From NCBI GenBank assembly GCA_934630985.1, contig CAKTXO010000066.1, forward strand, positions 1 through 7,333: a stretch of 7,333 bases of DNA, given 5' to 3'. The position numbers and the translations under genes were made by a program. This document shows, in pieces, positions 1-6,121 of this stretch. The notes under the pieces were generated by a model. The model had not been told where the DNA came from. It saw only the letters and a program-made list of their open reading frames with translations, and made no database searches. The DNA is from an uncultured Oscillospiraceae bacterium (GTDB lineage: Bacteria; Bacillota; Clostridia; Oscillospirales; Oscillospiraceae). The stretch's first letter is position 1, and every line of letters starts with the position of its first letter.

Positions 1-1034
1 TCCACCTTGGAGGCCTGGATGGTCTCCCCCTGGACAGGCTGGGCATCCATTTCGGCGTAGGCGTTCAGAAGCTTCACTGTCATGGGCAGATAATAATCCA
101 TAAGCTTTTTCAGGTCTGGCTCCACCTCCGGATGCGCCTGCACCCGGTCAAAAATCCGGCGCACCAGCAGCTCCATATGGGAAATCTTCTCGGAAATTTC
201 CTCCCCGGGGATGGCATCGTTGCAACGGCGAATTTCTAAAATAAAGGCATTGCCCCGGTCGAGAACCTCCTGAATCCGGGGATCAACTTCTTTCGCTGCC
301 GGGCGAAGCTTTGCCGCCTCCCGCTCCTGCCTCTGCCGCTCTTCCAGCGCCAGACGGCTCTGCTCAAACTGGCGGTAGGTCTCATTGCTGGTGATGAGGC
401 AGGTCTGCTCCGCATCCAGATGTCCTTCCAGGAAGAGCCCCTCATCGATCATTTTGCCCAGCTCTTTGCGGACAAACTTCACGTTTTTCCCGGTGGTTCT
501 GGCCAGCAGCTCCAGCTTGCAGTAGGTCTTGTCTCCTAAACAGCGGCAGTACCGCTTGAACCGGCTCACCCGGCCAAGGCCGCTGATGCCCCCGCCGATG
601 AGCCAGATTCCCACTCCCAGTGCCCCAAGGCCTATGAAGGCCGGATAGGCAGGGTAGTCCGAACCCAAGGCAAAAATCATGCCAAGCAGTGCCCCCAGAA
701 AGCCGGAGCTGCCCAACAGGCTGCCGCCCACGACCTTCACGATTCCCAGGGCGGTTTTCCCGTCGGTATTGCCGTAGAAGGTCGGCAGGGTTGTGGGCTG
801 GTCGATGATCTTTGGTTTGTATTTTACCTGAGCCGACCGAGCCGCGCTGTCCGCCGCCCTGGCCGCGGTATCCACCGCCCGGCGGACGGCCTCGCCTCCC
901 ACGTCCATGGCATGGCTGACCGTGCGGGTGATGGTCTGATTCAGTTTTCGGTAGTCCTGAGAATTGATAGCCTGGTCGATAATATCCTGAATATTCCGCC
1001 CCAGATCCTCCCAGTCCTGATTTGGATTCGCCAT
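1..1034 (-). CDS. XpaC-like 5-bromo-4-chloroindolyl phosphate hydrolysis family protein, 5' part (runs off the left edge)
   Basis: I translated this minus frame by hand from ATG 1034 to the window edge: 344 codons without a stop, beginning MANPNQDWEDLG. An amphipathic N-terminal region (about residues 1-80, Ala/Arg-rich around 45-70) is followed by two hydrophobic, glycine-rich segments at about 97-124 and 130-152 that look like a membrane hairpin. A soluble domain follows, with a charged, probably helical stretch at about 220-245 and an Asp/Glu-rich helical C-terminal part. This layout matches the XpaC/halogen-hydrolase family (Pfam Halogen_Hydrol), which is named for an indolyl-phosphate phenotype; its true role is unclear. 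In Firmicutes it often sits beside telA-like toxic-anion resistance genes, so telA could lie to the left of the window; that is inference. A G-rich ribosome site (GGGGTGAG, about 1039-1046) precedes the ATG and a promoter lies at 1064-1092. The 3' end is missing. The family call is from motif memory. Confidence 0.8.
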   Translation of the reverse strand, partial: MANPNQDWEDLGRNIQDIIDQAINSQDYRKLNQTITRTVSHAMDVGGEAVRRAVDTAARAADSAARSAQVKYKPKIIDQPTTLPTFYGNTDGKTALGIVKVVGGSLLGSSGFLGALLGMIFALGSDYPAYPAFIGLGALGVGIWLIGGGISGLGRVSRFKRYCRCLGDKTYCKLELLARTTGKNVKFVRKELGKMIDEGLFLEGHLDAEQTCLITSNETYRQFEQSRLALEERQRQEREAAKLRPAAKEVDPRIQEVLDRGNAFILEIRRCNDAIPGEEISEKISHMELLVRRIFDRVQAHPEVEPDLKKLMDYYLPMTVKLLNAYAEMDAQPVQGETIQASKV

Positions 1035-1063
1035 AGCACTCACCCCCCGATCGTATTGTTCCT

Positions 1064-1092
1064 ATTATAGCGTTTCTCCGGGAAAAACGCAA
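1064..1092 (-). promoter_or_regulatory. Predicted sigma-A promoter of the xpaC-like gene
   Basis: On the minus strand a perfect TATAAT (1064-1069) follows TTGCGT (1087-1092) with a 17-bp spacer. The -35 matches the consensus in its TTG only. The -10 lies about 30 nt upstream of the ATG at 1034, giving a short leader. Confidence 0.6.
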
Positions 1093-1188
1093 GACGCAAT
1101 GTTTCCTTTCCTGGCTTTCCGGCTCATTTTCCTGTAAAAAAACATGAAGTGAAAAAGCTCCATGGTTTTTTGCGTAGAAAACCCGTAG

Positions 1189-1210
1189 GGGCCAATGCCC
1201 TCATTGGCCC
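1189..1210. repeat. Short palindromic hairpin, REP-like
   Basis: A perfect 9-bp stem, GGGCCAATG/CATTGGCCC, closes on a 4-nt loop (CCCT). It is preceded by GTAG and followed by GTG. The pattern GTAGGGGC...GCCCG resembles, from memory, short palindromic repeats dispersed between genes in Oscillospiraceae genomes. There is only one copy here and no T-tract, so it is not a typical intrinsic terminator. Confidence 0.5.
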
Positions 1211-1277
1211 GTGAATTGCAAGTCTACCCTTATATTCCAAGCCTCCCAGAAGCTTTTGGCGCTGAACCCTCCGGGGG

Positions 1278-1305
1278 CAATGTTCTTGTCCCGGCAAGAA
1301 CATTG
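1278..1305. repeat. Perfect 11-bp hairpin
   Basis: CAATGTTCTTG (1278-1288) pairs perfectly with CAAGAACATTG (1295-1305) around a 6-nt loop, TCCCGG. Neither side carries a run of T that would make it a terminator. It may be part of the same composite repeat as the neighbouring palindromes, or a protein-binding palindrome; I cannot decide. Confidence 0.55.
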
Positions 1306-1323
1306 AGAAGTAAGCGGGCTTAA

Positions 1324-1483
1324 GTAACCGATGATGAAATCGACAAGAGCTAACAGCGAGAGATTTTGTCACGAATGAAAGTTTGAAAAGCGCCGGAATA
1401 CTGTATGTATTTCAAGCTTTTCAAACTGCACAGTCGGGGCGAAAGATCCGCTGATAGCCGCAGACGATTTCATCATCGGTTAC
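1324..1483. repeat. 160-bp foldback (MITE- or REPIN-like) element with 19-bp perfect terminal inverted repeats
   Basis: The outer arms at 1324-1342 (starting GTAACCGATGATG) and 1465-1483 are perfect 19-bp inverted repeats. The two halves keep pairing in register further in. GCTAACAGCG (1349-1358) faces CGCTGATAGC (1449-1458) with one mismatch, and AGTTTGAAAAGC (1380-1391) faces GCTTTTCAAACT (1416-1427) perfectly, with a 24-nt loop. Block spacing (6 nt, then 21 nt) is identical in both arms, so the element is two diverged inverted copies of a ~68-nt unit. The ends can be read as TA plus a 16-bp repeat, compatible with a TA target duplication but not proving one. No ORF lies inside. It could be a MITE, a REPIN-like doublet or a structured RNA. 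Confidence 0.7.
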
Positions 1484-1571
1484 GAAAGGGCGCTGCCGAA
1501 AAGCCGCCCCCTTAAGGATCCCCCGGCCGCATCGCCGGTAGCGCATCAGAATATTTCAGATTGTAAAGGAG

Positions 1572-1604
1572 AAAAAACGGAGGCACCCAGATAGGGTGTC
1601 TCCG
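1572..1604 (-). terminator. Rho-independent terminator of nrdD
   Basis: On the minus strand an 11-bp stem (1578-1588 with 1594-1604, one G-T pair) with a 5-nt loop is followed at once by six T (the A-run at 1572-1577). It lies about 40 nt past the nrdD stop codon, so nrdD appears to end its transcript here without a nrdG partner. Confidence 0.9.
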
Positions 1605-1643
1605 CAAATTTATGATTGTTCTCTGGAGGGGAAGGCTTTGCGC

Positions 1644-3869
1644 TTACAGGTGCAGAACCCGATCCTTGATCTCCTGGGTACGACCCTGGTTCCAGAACTG
1701 GGTGCCGATGTAGCCGCAGGTACGTCTGGCCACGTTCATCTTGCTCTGGTCGGTGTTGCCGCACTGGGGGCACACCCAGACCAGCTTGCCGTCCTCATCC
1801 TCCCGGATGGAAATCTCGCCGTCGTAGCCGCAGACCTGGCAGTAATCGGACTTGGTGTTCAGCTCGGCATACATGATGTTGTCGTAGATGAACTGCATGA
1901 CCTCCAGCACCGCGTCGATGTTCTGCTGCATGTTGGGCACCTCCACATAGCTGATGGCGCCGCCGGGAGACAGCTGCTGGAACTCGGACTCGAAGGCCAG
2001 CTTGGTGAAGGCATCGATCTGCTCGCTGACATGGACGTGGTAGGAATTGGTAATATAGCTCTTGTCCGTAATGCCGGGGATCAGGCCGAACCGCTTTTGC
2101 AGGCACTTGGCAAACTTATAGGTGGTGGACTCCAGAGGCGTGCCGTACAGGGAGTAGTCGATATTCTCCGCCGCCTTCCACTGGGCGCACTTGTCGTTCA
2201 TCTTCTGCATGACGGACAGGGCGAAGGGCTTGGCGGAGACGTCGGTGTGGGACTTGCCGGTCATGTACTTGACGCACTCATAAAGGCCGGCGTAGCCCAG
2301 GGAAATGGTGGAATAGCCGCCGTAAAGGAGCTTGTCAATGGGCTCGCCCTTCTGAAGTCTTGCCAGAGCGCCGTACTGCCACAGGATGGGTGCCGCGTCG
2401 GACAGGGTGCCCTTCAGCCGCTCGTGACGGCACTGGAGCGCCTGGTGGCACAGCTCCAGCCGCTCCTCAAAAATCTGCCAGAACTTGTCCACATCCCGGC
2501 CAGAGGACAGCGCCACATCCACCAGGTTAATGGTGACCACGCCCTGGTTGAACCGGCCGTAATACTTGGGCTTCCCCGGCTCGTAATTCTTGGCGTTGGC
2601 AATGTTGTCCCAGCCGTTGCCGGAACGGTCAGGGGTCAGGAAGCTCCGGCAGCCCATGCAGGTGTACACGTCGCCGTGACCCGGAGTCTCCCCCTTGGAC
2701 AGCTTATATTCCCGCATCTTCTTCTCGCTGATATAGTCGGGCACCATCCGCTTGGCGGTGCACTCGGCGGCAAGCCGGGTCAGATACCAATAGGGAGTGC
2801 CCTCCCGGACGTTGTCCTCTTCCAGCACATAGATGAGCTTGGGGAAGGCCGGGGTGATCCAAACGCCCTTCTCGTTTTTCACGCCCTCGTAGCGCTGGCG
2901 CAGGGTCTCCTCGATGATCATAGCCAGGTCTTTTTTCTCCTGCTCGTTTCTGGCCTCGTTCAGGTACATGAAGACGGTAATGAAGGGAGCCTGGCCGTTG
3001 GTGGTCATGAGCGTCACCACCTGGTACTGGATGGTCTGCACGCCCCGGCGCACCTCCTCCCGGAGCCGATCCTCCACCACCTTGGACACGGTTTCCTCAT
3101 CCGGCGCAATGCCGAAGACGTTCAGCTCCCGCTCCACGGTCTTACGGATCTTTTCCCGGCTGATCTGGACAAAGGGAGCCAGGTGGGTCAGAGAAATGGA
3201 CTGGCCGCCATACTGGTTGGAGGCCACCTGGGCAATGATCTGGGTAGCGATGTTGCAGGCGGTGGAGAAGGAATGGGGCTTCTCGATAAGGGTGCCGGAA
3301 ATGACGGTGCCGTTTTGCAGCATATCGTCCAGGTTTACCAGGTCGCAGTTGTGCATGTGCTGGGCATAGTAGTCGGAATCGTGGAAATGGATGATGCCCG
3401 CCTCATGGGCAGCCACGATCTCCTGGGGCAGCAGAATCCGGTTGGTGATGTCCTTACTCACCTCGCCTGCCATATAGTCCCGCTGGACGGCGTTGATGGT
3501 GGGATTCTTATTGGCGTTCTCCTGCTTGACCTCCTCGTTGTTGCACTCGATGAGGCTCAGGATCCGGTCGTCGGTGGTGTTGGACTGGCGAGCCAGAGAA
3601 CGGATGTAGCGGTAGGTGATGTATTCCTTGGCCACCTCGAAGGCGCCGTGCGCCATGATGGCCTTCTCCACCAGATCCTGAATTTCCTCCACCGAGGGGC
3701 TGCGCCCCATTTCCTCGCAGGAAATCTGGACGCTCTCGGAGATCCGCTGAATCTGCAAAGGGGTCATGCGCACCTTCTCGTCCGTGGCTTCATTGGCCTT
3801 GGTCACGGCCATGACAATCTTATCAATGTCAAAAACAGCCTCCGCGCCGTTTCGTTTAATGATCTTCAT
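1644..3869 (-). CDS. nrdD: Anaerobic (class III) ribonucleoside-triphosphate reductase
   Basis: This 741-aa protein reduces ribonucleoside triphosphates to deoxyribonucleotides without oxygen, using a glycyl radical installed by the radical-SAM activase NrdG. Residues 1-95 (MKIIKRNGAE...) form an ATP-cone, the usual allosteric regulator. The barrel includes HNCDL (Cys175), CMGCR (Cys404 and Cys407, likely to include the thiyl-radical cysteine) and NQGVVTINL (441-449). The C-terminus has the zinc site CxxC...CxxC (Cys677, 680, 700, 703) followed by RTCGY with the predicted radical Gly719. Length and all expected C-terminal elements are normal. ATG 3867-3869 has a strong AAGGAGG site (3879-3885) nine bases upstream. 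The gene has its own promoter overlapped by NrdR-like boxes and its own terminator. Oddity: no nrdG follows, so the activase must be encoded elsewhere. Identity is very secure; the exact assignment of the thiyl cysteine is family knowledge. Confidence 0.97.
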   Translation of the reverse strand: MKIIKRNGAEAVFDIDKIVMAVTKANEATDEKVRMTPLQIQRISESVQISCEEMGRSPSVEEIQDLVEKAIMAHGAFEVAKEYITYRYIRSLARQSNTTDDRILSLIECNNEEVKQENANKNPTINAVQRDYMAGEVSKDITNRILLPQEIVAAHEAGIIHFHDSDYYAQHMHNCDLVNLDDMLQNGTVISGTLIEKPHSFSTACNIATQIIAQVASNQYGGQSISLTHLAPFVQISREKIRKTVERELNVFGIAPDEETVSKVVEDRLREEVRRGVQTIQYQVVTLMTTNGQAPFITVFMYLNEARNEQEKKDLAMIIEETLRQRYEGVKNEKGVWITPAFPKLIYVLEEDNVREGTPYWYLTRLAAECTAKRMVPDYISEKKMREYKLSKGETPGHGDVYTCMGCRSFLTPDRSGNGWDNIANAKNYEPGKPKYYGRFNQGVVTINLVDVALSSGRDVDKFWQIFEERLELCHQALQCRHERLKGTLSDAAPILWQYGALARLQKGEPIDKLLYGGYSTISLGYAGLYECVKYMTGKSHTDVSAKPFALSVMQKMNDKCAQWKAAENIDYSLYGTPLESTTYKFAKCLQKRFGLIPGITDKSYITNSYHVHVSEQIDAFTKLAFESEFQQLSPGGAISYVEVPNMQQNIDAVLEVMQFIYDNIMYAELNTKSDYCQVCGYDGEISIREDEDGKLVWVCPQCGNTDQSKMNVARRTCGYIGTQFWNQGRTQEIKDRVLHL

Positions 3870-3920
3870 AGGGTAACTCCTCCTTAGGTCGGGATTGGGT
3901 CGAAGATTCGAACTGGGCTT

Positions 3921-3948
3921 ATTATACTAGATATTGTGGTTTTGTCAA
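3921..3948 (-). promoter_or_regulatory. Near-consensus sigma-A promoter of nrdD
   Basis: On the minus strand a perfect TTGACA (3943-3948) and a perfect TATAAT (3921-3926) are separated by 16 bp. The leader to the ATG is roughly 45 nt. Such a strong promoter suggests control by repression, consistent with the overlapping NrdR-like boxes. Confidence 0.85.
3924..3939 (-). promoter_or_regulatory. NrdR box, promoter-proximal
   Basis: On the minus strand CCACAATATCTAGTAT matches 13 of 16 positions of the recalled NrdR-box consensus ACACWATATATWGTGT. It overlaps the spacer and part of the -10 box, where bound NrdR would block RNA polymerase. It lies 16 bp from the second box. Confidence 0.7.
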
Positions 3949-3955
3949 GTAGTAA

Positions 3956-3971
3956 ACACAAAATACAGTGT
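3956..3971 (-). promoter_or_regulatory. NrdR box, promoter-distal
   Basis: On the minus strand ACACTGTATTTTGTGT has perfect ACAC/GTGT ends and matches the recalled NrdR consensus at 14 of 16 positions. It lies just upstream of the -35. Centre-to-centre distance to the proximal box is 32 bp, about three helical turns, the arrangement known for paired NrdR sites. Confidence 0.75.
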
Positions 3972-4073
3972 CTTCCTTTTCGGCGGAAAAAAGTTCGCTT
4001 TTCCCGCCCGGTTTCTCAAGCCCCAGGAACCCGGAAAACCGAACCCTTTTTCTCCCTTTTGTGAAAGAAAGGT

Positions 4074-4102
4074 TTGAAATCGGCGAGGGAATATAGTATA
4101 AT
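4074..4102 (+). promoter_or_regulatory. Predicted sigma-A promoter of galM
   Basis: TTGAAA (4074-4079) and a perfect TATAAT (4097-4102) with a 17-bp spacer lie about 60 nt upstream of the chosen GTG start. The stretch between this promoter and the NrdR boxes (3972-4073) holds only an imperfect hairpin-like GGCGGAAAA/TTTTCCCGCC repeat and no gene. Confidence 0.75.
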
Positions 4103-4150
4103 CACAAAAAGCGCATTTACATAACCCCTCCCGTTTCCCCATGAAAAATG

Positions 4151-4157
4151 AAAGGAG
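4151..4157 (+). promoter_or_regulatory. Ribosome binding site that fixes the galM start
   Basis: AAAGGAG sits 8 nt before GTG 4166. The in-frame ATG at 4148 lies upstream of this site and has no Shine-Dalgarno of its own, so the GTG is the likely start. Confidence 0.75.
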
Positions 4158-4165
4158 TCATTTCC

Positions 4166-5182
4166 GTGAGAAAAAATTTCGGCATTTTGCCATCCGGCGA
4201 GGAAGCCACCCTCTACACCATATCCTGTGGTGGGATCACCGCCCAGATCACCGACTACGGCGCAACCCTTGTGAGCCTTCTGGTACCCGACAAGGCGGGA
4301 ACCCTCGCCGATGTGGTGCTGGGCTACGACGATTGCAATGGCTACGCCGCAGGCGACGCCTGCCTGGGTGCTACCGTAGGCCGGAACGCCAACCGGATCG
4401 CGGGAGCCGCCTTCACCCTGGGCAAGAAGGCTGTCCATCTGACCCCCAATGAAAACGGCAACAACCTTCACTCCGGCCCGGATATGTACTTCAAGCGGAT
4501 GTGGACTTTGATTTCCGCCTCCGATACCGCCGTCACCTTCGGCCTGCACAGCCCTCACGGCGACCAGGGCTTCCCCGGAAACGCGGACATCCGGGTGACC
4601 TACAGTCTGGACGCCACCGGCGGCGTGCACATTGTCTACGACGCCCAGTGCGACCAGGACACCGTGCTCAATCTGACGAATCACAGCTATTTTAACCTCC
4701 GGGGGCAGGCTCACACCGACTCCGCCATGGAGCAGCTGCTTTCTCTGCCCGCCCGGTTCTTTAACCCCGACGATGTCCAGGCCATCCCCACCGGGGAAAA
4801 GCGGAGCGTGGAGGGCACCCCCATGGACTTCCGCAGTCCCAAGGCCATCGGTCAGGAGCTTCACGCGGATTACGAGCCTCTGAAGCTTCAGGGGGGCTAC
4901 GACCACAATTTTGAGGTCTTCTGCAATCCCTGCGCCCAGCTGACCGACCCGGTATCCGGCCGGAGCATGGCGGTCTACACCGACTGCCCGGGCATTCAGT
5001 TCTACTCCGGCAATTTCCTGAACGAAACCGGCAAGGGCGGCGTTTATTACGGCAAGAATTCCGGTGTGGCTCTGGAAACCCAGTTCTACCCCGATGCCGT
5101 CCATCACCCGGACTGGCCTCAGCCCGTGACCCCCGCCGGGGAAAAATACCACAGCGAGACCGTCTATCGGTTTCACTGGTAA
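4166..5182 (+). CDS. galM: Aldose 1-epimerase (galactose mutarotase)
   Basis: The 338-aa cytoplasmic enzyme interconverts alpha and beta anomers of aldoses such as galactose or glucose, feeding the Leloir pathway. Catalytic motifs are all present, numbered from GTG 4166: GRNANRIAG (Arg77), NNLHSG (His102), LTNHSYFNL (His173, general acid), GGYDHNF (Asp246) and ALETQFYPD (Glu304, general base). Length is normal for the family. The start is GTG 4166 because the ribosome site AAAGGAG lies inside the six-codon extension from ATG 4148. The gene has its own promoter and ends at a terminator right after the stop, so it is monocistronic. No gal genes adjoin it, so the exact physiological sugar is open. 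Confidence 0.95.
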   Translation: MRKNFGILPSGEEATLYTISCGGITAQITDYGATLVSLLVPDKAGTLADVVLGYDDCNGYAAGDACLGATVGRNANRIAGAAFTLGKKAVHLTPNENGNNLHSGPDMYFKRMWTLISASDTAVTFGLHSPHGDQGFPGNADIRVTYSLDATGGVHIVYDAQCDQDTVLNLTNHSYFNLRGQAHTDSAMEQLLSLPARFFNPDDVQAIPTGEKRSVEGTPMDFRSPKAIGQELHADYEPLKLQGGYDHNFEVFCNPCAQLTDPVSGRSMAVYTDCPGIQFYSGNFLNETGKGGVYYGKNSGVALETQFYPDAVHHPDWPQPVTPAGEKYHSETVYRFHW

Positions 5183-5188
5183 GATTTC

Positions 5189-5217
5189 GGAGGAAGCGTA
5201 ACCCGCTTCCTCCTTTT
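5189..5217 (+). terminator. Intrinsic terminator of galM
   Basis: A perfect 10-bp stem (GGAGGAAGCG 5189-5198 with 5204-5213) and 5-nt loop are followed by four T. It starts six bases after the galM stop. The T-run is short, so termination may be incomplete. Confidence 0.8.
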
Positions 5218-5304
5218 AGCACTTCCGGCCATCGTCTGCATAAACTGTCCTGTAAGCCTATGCTTGGGTGCCCCGGCTCACGCCGGGCTGCCCTATCTTC
5301 ATTC

Positions 5305-5310
5305 GGGAGG
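5305..5310 (+). promoter_or_regulatory. Ribosome binding site deciding the start of the 156-aa protein
   Basis: GGGAGG lies 7 nt before ATG 5318. The longer in-frame start at ATG 5264 would place this site within the coding region and has no Shine-Dalgarno. A 6-bp GC hairpin (5272-5287, CCCGGC/GCCGGG) sits in the leader just upstream; its role is unknown. Confidence 0.7.
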
Positions 5311-5317
5311 TTTTTCC

Positions 5318-5788
5318 ATGCCAGACCAATGCCGGGACACGCCGCGCTGCGACGGCAGCCAGCAGACCATGTCCATCCACACCCGAAAAATCACCGACTC
5401 CTGCCGGGATAAGGACTGTATTGAGGATCTGCGGGTCTATCTCACCGCCGGCTCTCAGGAGCTTCTGGACACCGCGGCCAATGTCCGGGTTCGCAGTGCC
5501 GAGCTGATCCATACGGATATCGATGTGGAGCCGGTGGCCTTTGACCGGAACCACTACTGCATCGACATCACCTTCTACTACCGGATTCTGGCGGATGCCC
5601 TGGTCGGCGCCTGCCGCCCCACCACCCTGTATGGCCTTGGGGTCTTCAGCAAGCGGGCGGTGCTCTGCGGCGAGGACAGCCGGGCCCACATTTTCCGCAG
5701 CAGCACCCGCATTTCCCAGCTGGACGGCTGCGCCACCAGTACCGCCAACCGGCCTACCGCCGTGGTGGAGGTCACTGCCTACAATTAG
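5318..5788 (+). CDS. Conserved clostridial cysteine-containing protein, function unknown
   Basis: The 156-aa product has no signal peptide and no membrane segment. It has eight cysteines (residues 5, 11, 29, 34, 81, 99, 117, 138), including CRDKDC at 29-34. The core pattern is KITDSCRDKDCIEDLRVYLT, then VRVRSAELIHTDIDVEPV and HYCIDITFYYRI at about 79-90, ending in PTAVVEVTAYN. I recall proteins with the same CRxKDCxEDLRVY and IDVEPVxFxR blocks across anaerobic Clostridia, annotated as hypothetical. A structural, possibly spore-associated role is a guess from cysteine content and distribution only. The C-terminus may be shorter than in relatives: the frame stays open for 76 codons after the TAG, and VTAYN is echoed in frame 78 nt later. 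The transcript ends at the strong terminator at 5893-5937. The gene is real by its ribosome site, codon use and downstream terminator. Confidence 0.75.
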   Translation: MPDQCRDTPRCDGSQQTMSIHTRKITDSCRDKDCIEDLRVYLTAGSQELLDTAANVRVRSAELIHTDIDVEPVAFDRNHYCIDITFYYRILADALVGACRPTTLYGLGVFSKRAVLCGEDSRAHIFRSSTRISQLDGCATSTANRPTAVVEVTAYN

Positions 5789-5864
5789 GTATGCCCAAAA
5801 AGTCCCTTCTCCCCTAGGAAAAATTACTTGTTTGGGTCAGTGACCCGGGTTGTTGCCTACAATT
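5776..5864 (+). repeat. 11-bp direct repeat, 78 nt apart, spanning the stop codon
   Basis: TGCCTACAATT occurs at 5776-5786 and again at 5854-5864. Including the preceding GGTNNN the match is 14 of 17, encoding VTAYN and VVAYN in the same frame. A 5-bp hairpin GGGTC/GACCC (5834-5846) lies between. This could be a small internal duplication or the scar of an insertion at the gene's 3' end. Confidence 0.45.
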
Positions 5865-5892
5865 CGCAAGGTGACAAATCCAGCCCATATCC

Positions 5893-5937
5893 AAAGCCAA
5901 AACCTTCGTACTCTAAACCGAAGGTTTTGGCTTTTTT
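5893..5937 (+). terminator. Strong Rho-independent terminator
   Basis: A 16-bp perfect stem (5893-5908 with 5919-5934) and a 10-nt loop run into six T (5932-5937). It lies about 105 nt beyond the stop of the 156-aa gene and should end its transcript. From here to GTG 6122 I see no gene, only a small GCGGC/GCCGC hairpin (6009-6027). Confidence 0.9.
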
Positions 5938-6106
5938 CTTCCCCTACCCAGGAGCAGTAAGAAAATGTAGCAAATTGGGTGGGAAATCGGCCTTTGTTTC
6001 TTTTGAGAGCGGCGAATAAAATGCCGCCCGTGTGTTTTCCCATGGGGGACTTTTTAAGGGAATACAGGGCGACGAAACCACGAAAATCAACACTTATTTT
6101 TCAATG

Positions 6107-6113
6107 AAGGAGG
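6107..6113 (+). promoter_or_regulatory. Ribosome binding site of the HTH-DUF6017 gene
   Basis: AAGGAGG sits 8 nt before GTG 6122. The upstream in-frame ATG 6032 lacks such a site and would place it inside the protein, so GTG 6122 is chosen. Confidence 0.85.
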
Positions 6114-6121
6114 TCATCAAA

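Larger units (their letters stand above)
1093..1571. other. Gene-free, hairpin-rich intergenic region between xpaC-like gene and nrdD
   Basis: I see no plausible gene here: the open frames are short and lack ribosome sites. The stretch contains an imperfect A-tract/T-tract inverted repeat (about 1136-1171), a hairpin at 1189-1210, a hairpin at 1278-1305, a 160-bp foldback at 1324-1483, and a weak 5-bp hairpin at 1523-1538 (CCGGC/GCCGG). The nrdD terminator closes it on the right. Such a density of palindromes without coding suggests accumulated non-autonomous repeats or a structured transcript. Confidence 0.6.

Noticed and set aside
1136..1171. Terminator in the A-tract/T-tract inverted repeat
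   Set aside because: The stem is AT-rich and imperfect with a 14-nt loop, and no gene on either strand ends just before it.
1324..1483. Retron msr/msd or CRISPR array
   Set aside because: No reverse transcriptase is encoded nearby, and the repeats are one inverted pair rather than direct repeats with regular spacers.
1596..3887. A 763-codon open frame on the plus strand covering all of nrdD
   Set aside because: It is the antisense shadow of a GC-rich gene. It is composed of repetitive Leu/Val/Gly/His-rich sequence, has no ribosome site, and starts inside the nrdD terminator. The minus strand carries every NrdD motif.
4148..4165. Upstream ATG start for galM giving 344 aa
   Set aside because: The only good ribosome site, AAAGGAG, lies after this ATG and 8 nt before GTG 4166.
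4016..5176. A 386-codon open frame on the minus strand across galM
   Set aside because: It is antisense to a complete galM with all catalytic residues and good expression signals. It lacks a ribosome site and resembles no family I know.
5221..5246. Sigma-K-like promoter (AC, 16 bp, CATAAACTG) before the 156-aa gene
   Set aside because: The consensus is short and degenerate, the final A is missing, and such matches arise by chance. It would only be suggestive if a sporulation role were shown.
6032..6121. ATG 6032 as start of the HTH protein (177 aa)
   Set aside because: It has no Shine-Dalgarno. The extension contains the AAGGAGG that serves GTG 6122 and does not resemble the family's N-terminus.
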